This document shows, one piece after another, positions 4,682 to 7,463 of a stretch of 7,463 bases of DNA. Both the position numbers and the translations under genes were made by a program. Position 1 is the first letter of the stretch, and each line of letters begins with the position of its first letter. This DNA is from Gammaproteobacteria bacterium (GTDB taxonomy: Bacteria; Pseudomonadota; Gammaproteobacteria; Steroidobacterales; Steroidobacteraceae). The stretch lies in the NCBI GenBank assembly GCA_025350345.1, contig JANXYA010000314.1, forward strand, positions 1-7,463. The letters run 5' to 3'. The notes below the pieces were generated by a model that saw only the letters and a program-made list of their open reading frames with translations, had not been told where the DNA came from and did not search any database.

Positions 4682-7186
4682 CTAGTCCAGCACTGCGCGC
4701 GGTGACTGGTTGAGCACCGGCCGCGTCGCCAGCCAACCGCTCGTGACGACCAGCAGCAGGGTGCCGAATATTCCGGCGCAGCACATCAGGGCATCGAAGC
4801 GGTAGTGCAGGTCCAGTTGCCGCGCCAGCAGGAACCCCCCCAGGGCCGCGCCGCCGGCGGCGAGCAGACCGGCCAGCAATCCGATGGCGGCAAATTCAGC
4901 CAGAGTGGAGCGCAGCAGCAGGGCGCGGCTGGCCCCCAGTACCCGCAGGATGGCCGTCTCGTAGCGGCGCTCGTCGCGACTGACCTGCACCGCCGCCAGC
5001 AACACCGTCAGCCCGGCGAACAGCGTAAAGATGAACACGCTCTGCACGGCCGTGACGGCCTTGTCGATGACCGAGCGCACCTGTGCCAGCAGATCGCCCA
5101 CATTGAAGATCGACACGCTCGGGAAGCGCCGCACCAGCCCGGCGAGCGCCCCGGCGGAACGCGGCTGGTACAGCGCGCTCGTCATGTAGCTGCCCGCCAT
5201 GCCATCGAGCAGCCCGGGCGGAAACATGATGAAGAAGTTCGGGCGAAAGCTGTCCCACTTCACTTTGCGGAAACTCGCGACGCTCACCTCGAACTGCTCG
5301 CCCGCGACATCGAAGCGCAGCCGATCGCCCAGCTTGAGATTCAGCGACTCCTGAAACTCGCTGGCGAGCGAGACCACGGGTTTGCCCGCATCCGCCGCGC
5401 TCCACCAGCGCCCCGCGGTGACGCGATTGTCGTCGCCGAGCTCCGCCGACCAGGTGAGATTCTGCTCGCGCTCGGCCAGCTCGCCGCGCTGGCGGCCGCG
5501 CCCGCCGGGCAGCATCGTCGCGCGCGGCGGGCGCGGATTGATCGGCTCGCCATTGATCGCGATCAGGCGGCCGCGCACCATGGGCAGCATTCGCTCCGGA
5601 TGGGCGCCGGCGCCGATCAGGGCCGCACGGAAATCGTCCTTCTGATCGGCGGGTATGTTGACAAAAAAGTAGTTCGGCGCGCCTTGCGGCAGGCTGGTGC
5701 GCCAGTCATTCACCAGATCGCGGCGCAGGATCGCCAGCACCAGCAGCAGCATGACGCCGAGGCCGAAGGCCACGATCTGCGCCACGGCCGCGGCCCGCCG
5801 GCGTGACAAATTGGCGAGCCCATGCCGCAGCGGCAAGCGGGTACTGGCGCGCGCACGGCCCGCCAGCCGCACCAGCAGCGCCCCGCCGAGCCCAAGAACC
5901 AGCAATACCGCCACCAGCGCCGCGACGAACCACAGGCTGAACTGCCACTCGCCGAGGGTGCCGTAGATGACTGCGGCTATGGCCGCCACCGCAGGCGCGA
6001 GCGACAGCCAGAGGCGTGCAGGCGGTGGCCCGGCATCGCGGCGCAGCACCCGCAGCGCCGGCACGCGCGTGAGTTGCAGCAGCGTCGGCAACGCGAATCC
6101 GGCGAGCATGGAGATGCAGACCAGGAGCCCGAACAGCACCGGCAGCCAGCCGGCCGGAGGCAGATCGGTCCGCAGCAGGCCGGCGAGCGTGCGCAGCAAC
6201 CAGGTCTGGGTAAGCCAGCCGGCCGCCGAACCCAGGGTCGTCGCCAGGACGCTCAGCAGCAGCATCTGCAGTACGGTAACGCCCAGCACGAAGCGTCGCG
6301 CCGCGCCCAGCGTCTTCATCAGCGCCACCACATCGAGGTGGCGCGCCACGTAGCCGCGCGCGCTCATCGCCACGGCCACGGCACACAGCAGTACCGCCAC
6401 GAGGCTCGCCAGCGACAGGAAGCGGCTCGCGCGCCGCGCCGCATCGCCGATCTGCGGGCTGGCGTCGGCCACACGCGCCAGGCGCTCTCCCGGACGCGCG
6501 TGCGAGGCAAACCAGTCGTCGTAGCGGCCCAGGGCACGCTCGGTGCCCGCGAGCAGCAACGCGTACTGCATGCGGCTCGCCGGCTGCACGAGCTGGGTCG
6601 CGGCGAGGTCGGCATCGTTGAGCAGCAGCACCGGTGCAAAGTCCACGAAAGCCGAGCCCTGGTCCGGGCGCGCGATCAGGATCTGCTCCACGCGCAAGGC
6701 GCGCGCCCCGACCATGAGCGTATCGCCCGGAGTGAGGCCCAGCGCCGCTGCCAGACGCGAGTCCGGCCAGCAATCCCCCGCGGCGGGTATCTCATGCGTC
6801 GCGAGTCCGGCAGCGAAGGCCTGCGCGGCTACCTTCAGGCTCCCGCGCAGCGGGTAACCAGCGCTCACCGCACGCACGTTGGCGAGCTGGCTGACATCGC
6901 CCTTGAATACGACCGACAGCAGCGTGGTGAGGCGCGCGCTCCTGAGGCCCAGGCCCTCGGCCTCCGCCGTCAGAGCGGGTGAGAGCGGTTCGGGCGTCTC
7001 GATGCGCACGTCGGCCCCCAGCACCTCGCTCGCCTGCGCCTGCACCGCGCGCCCGATGCGATCGACCAGAAACCCCACCCCCGTGAGCGCCGCCACAGCG
7101 ACCGTGAGCGAGACGAGGAGCACGGCGAGCTCCCCGGAGCGCCACTCGCGGCGCAACAGCCGCAAGGCCATCCGCAGCATGGCCAC
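4682..7186 (-). CDS. ybbP: YbbP-like ABC transporter permease (FtsX/MacB-type, 10 TM)
   Basis: 834 residues, close to the usual length of about 800-850. Membrane subunit of an ABC system of the FtsX/MacB superfamily, in which ATP hydrolysis drives periplasmic conformational change rather than simple import. I count ten hydrophobic helices: about 20-41, 256-275, 298-322, 346-370, 393-412, 417-440, 468-487, 712-735, 763-786 and 797-819. Two large periplasmic domains lie between helices 1 and 2 (about 42-255) and between helices 7 and 8 (about 488-711). The coupling-helix motifs of the two FtsX domains are visible as ALMKTLGAARRFVLG (288-302) and AILRVLGASRALLL (745-758). The ten-helix plan with two FtsX domains matches E. 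coli YbbP. The start GTG at 7186 lies 3 nt after the ATPase stop; ATG at 7180 is a possible alternative. Translation is probably coupled to the ATPase. Substrate is unknown; a lipid, hydrophobic compound or lipoprotein is typical of the superfamily (inference). Confidence 0.93.
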   Translation of the reverse strand: MAMLRMALRLLRREWRSGELAVLLVSLTVAVAALTGVGFLVDRIGRAVQAQASEVLGADVRIETPEPLSPALTAEAEGLGLRSARLTTLLSVVFKGDVSQLANVRAVSAGYPLRGSLKVAAQAFAAGLATHEIPAAGDCWPDSRLAAALGLTPGDTLMVGARALRVEQILIARPDQGSAFVDFAPVLLLNDADLAATQLVQPASRMQYALLLAGTERALGRYDDWFASHARPGERLARVADASPQIGDAARRASRFLSLASLVAVLLCAVAVAMSARGYVARHLDVVALMKTLGAARRFVLGVTVLQMLLLSVLATTLGSAAGWLTQTWLLRTLAGLLRTDLPPAGWLPVLFGLLVCISMLAGFALPTLLQLTRVPALRVLRRDAGPPPARLWLSLAPAVAAIAAVIYGTLGEWQFSLWFVAALVAVLLVLGLGGALLVRLAGRARASTRLPLRHGLANLSRRRAAAVAQIVAFGLGVMLLLVLAILRRDLVNDWRTSLPQGAPNYFFVNIPADQKDDFRAALIGAGAHPERMLPMVRGRLIAINGEPINPRPPRATMLPGGRGRQRGELAEREQNLTWSAELGDDNRVTAGRWWSAADAGKPVVSLASEFQESLNLKLGDRLRFDVAGEQFEVSVASFRKVKWDSFRPNFFIMFPPGLLDGMAGSYMTSALYQPRSAGALAGLVRRFPSVSIFNVGDLLAQVRSVIDKAVTAVQSVFIFTLFAGLTVLLAAVQVSRDERRYETAILRVLGASRALLLRSTLAEFAAIGLLAGLLAAGGAALGGFLLARQLDLHYRFDALMCCAGIFGTLLLVVTSGWLATRPVLNQSPRAVLD

Positions 7187-7189
7187 GCG

Positions 7190-7463
7190 CTACACCAGCG
7201 CCCCGGCGTCCATCGTCAGCACGCGCGAGCAGCGCGCCGCCAGCGAAGTATCGTGCGTGACCAGCACCAGCGTGGTCTGCGCCGCGGCATTGAGCTCAAA
7301 AAACAGGTCGATGATGCGCGCGCCCGTCACCGTGTCGAGGTTGCCCGTGGGCTCATCGGCGAACAACACCGCCGGATCGCCCACCGAGGCGCGCGCCATG
7401 GCCACGCGCTGCTGCTCTCCGCCGGAGAGCTGGCGCGGATAGTGGCCGGCGCGCGCGACCAGC
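7190..7463 (-). CDS. ybbA: YbbA-like ABC transporter ATPase, C-terminal part (5' end outside window)
   Basis: Last 90 codons of an ABC nucleotide-binding subunit of the LolD/MacB/YbbA type. Visible in order are the signature motif LSGGEQQRVAMARA, Walker B with catalytic Glu (AVLFADEP), the D-loop (TGNLD) and the H-loop histidine (LVLVTHD). Walker A and the Q-loop would lie beyond the right edge. The short C-terminus, ending soon after LTMDAGALV, fits the small (about 230-residue) ATPases of this group. The TAG stop is followed 3 nt later by the permease start, so the two form an operon and one transporter. The YbbA name rests on the partner permease; the fragment alone could equally be called LolD-like. 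In E. coli ybbAP lies beside tesA, which cannot be tested here. Confidence 0.93.
   Translation of the reverse strand, partial: LVARAGHYPRQLSGGEQQRVAMARASVGDPAVLFADEPTGNLDTVTGARIIDLFFELNAAAQTTLVLVTHDTSLAARCSRVLTMDAGALV

Noticed and set aside
4805..5806. Plus-strand open frame of 333 codons
   Set aside because: Antisense shadow of the permease; Gln/Arg/His-rich translation with no domain or ribosome binding site.
5706..6773. Minus-strand open frame of 355 codons in another frame of the permease
   Set aside because: The permease frame gives ten clean membrane helices and family motifs; this frame gives Gly/Ala/Arg-rich sequence without structure.
5822..6982. Plus-strand open frame of 386 codons
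   Set aside because: It is antisense to the well-supported permease and its translation is low-complexity Arg/Gln/Ala/His-rich, as expected from opposite-strand reading of GC-rich coding DNA.

Overview
The window is GC-rich (roughly two-thirds G+C) and almost fully coding. Six open reading frames look real and fill nearly all of it. Base composition and the protein families (a FadE-like acyl-CoA dehydrogenase starting Y-x-A-P, a YbbA/YbbP-type ABC exporter pair, a degenerate EAL protein, a DUF4139 protein) suggest a gammaproteobacterium, perhaps of the Xanthomonadales/Nevskiales/Steroidobacter type. That placement is inference from composition and family flavour; no rRNA or other marker gene is present.

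Layout. (1) 1-528, minus: N-terminal 176 residues of an acyl-CoA dehydrogenase, cut by the left edge, with a GTG start and a strong ribosome binding site. (2) 529-603: short divergent promoter region. (3) 604-1794, plus: a cytoplasmic protein with a catalytically degenerate EAL domain. (4) 1727-2191 and 2196-3704, minus: a two-gene operon made of an exported DUF4139 protein followed, 4 nt after its stop, by a small conserved protein with a Pro/Ala/Lys-rich tail. The small gene ends inside the 3' end of the EAL gene, a 68-bp convergent overlap. (5) 3705-3825: divergent intergenic region with a CRP-like half-palindromic box, an 8-bp inverted repeat and short GCAC direct repeats. (6) 3826-4650, plus: a single-pass membrane protein laid out like an anti-sigma factor but with no sigma gene beside it. 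(7) 4682-7186 and 7190-7463, minus: a YbbP-like 10-TM ABC permease preceded by the C-terminal part of its YbbA-like ATPase, cut by the right edge.

How the genes work together. Only two relations are firm: ATPase and permease form one ABC transporter, and the DUF4139 gene and the small gene are co-transcribed. The envelope theme (exported DUF4139 protein, anchored anti-sigma-like protein, YbbP exporter) is suggestive, not proof of a common pathway. I found no tRNA, rRNA, CRISPR, insertion sequence or phage gene. I see no convincing new multi-gene system. The least described parts are the DUF4139/small-protein pair, the orphan anti-sigma-like protein and the pseudo-EAL protein.
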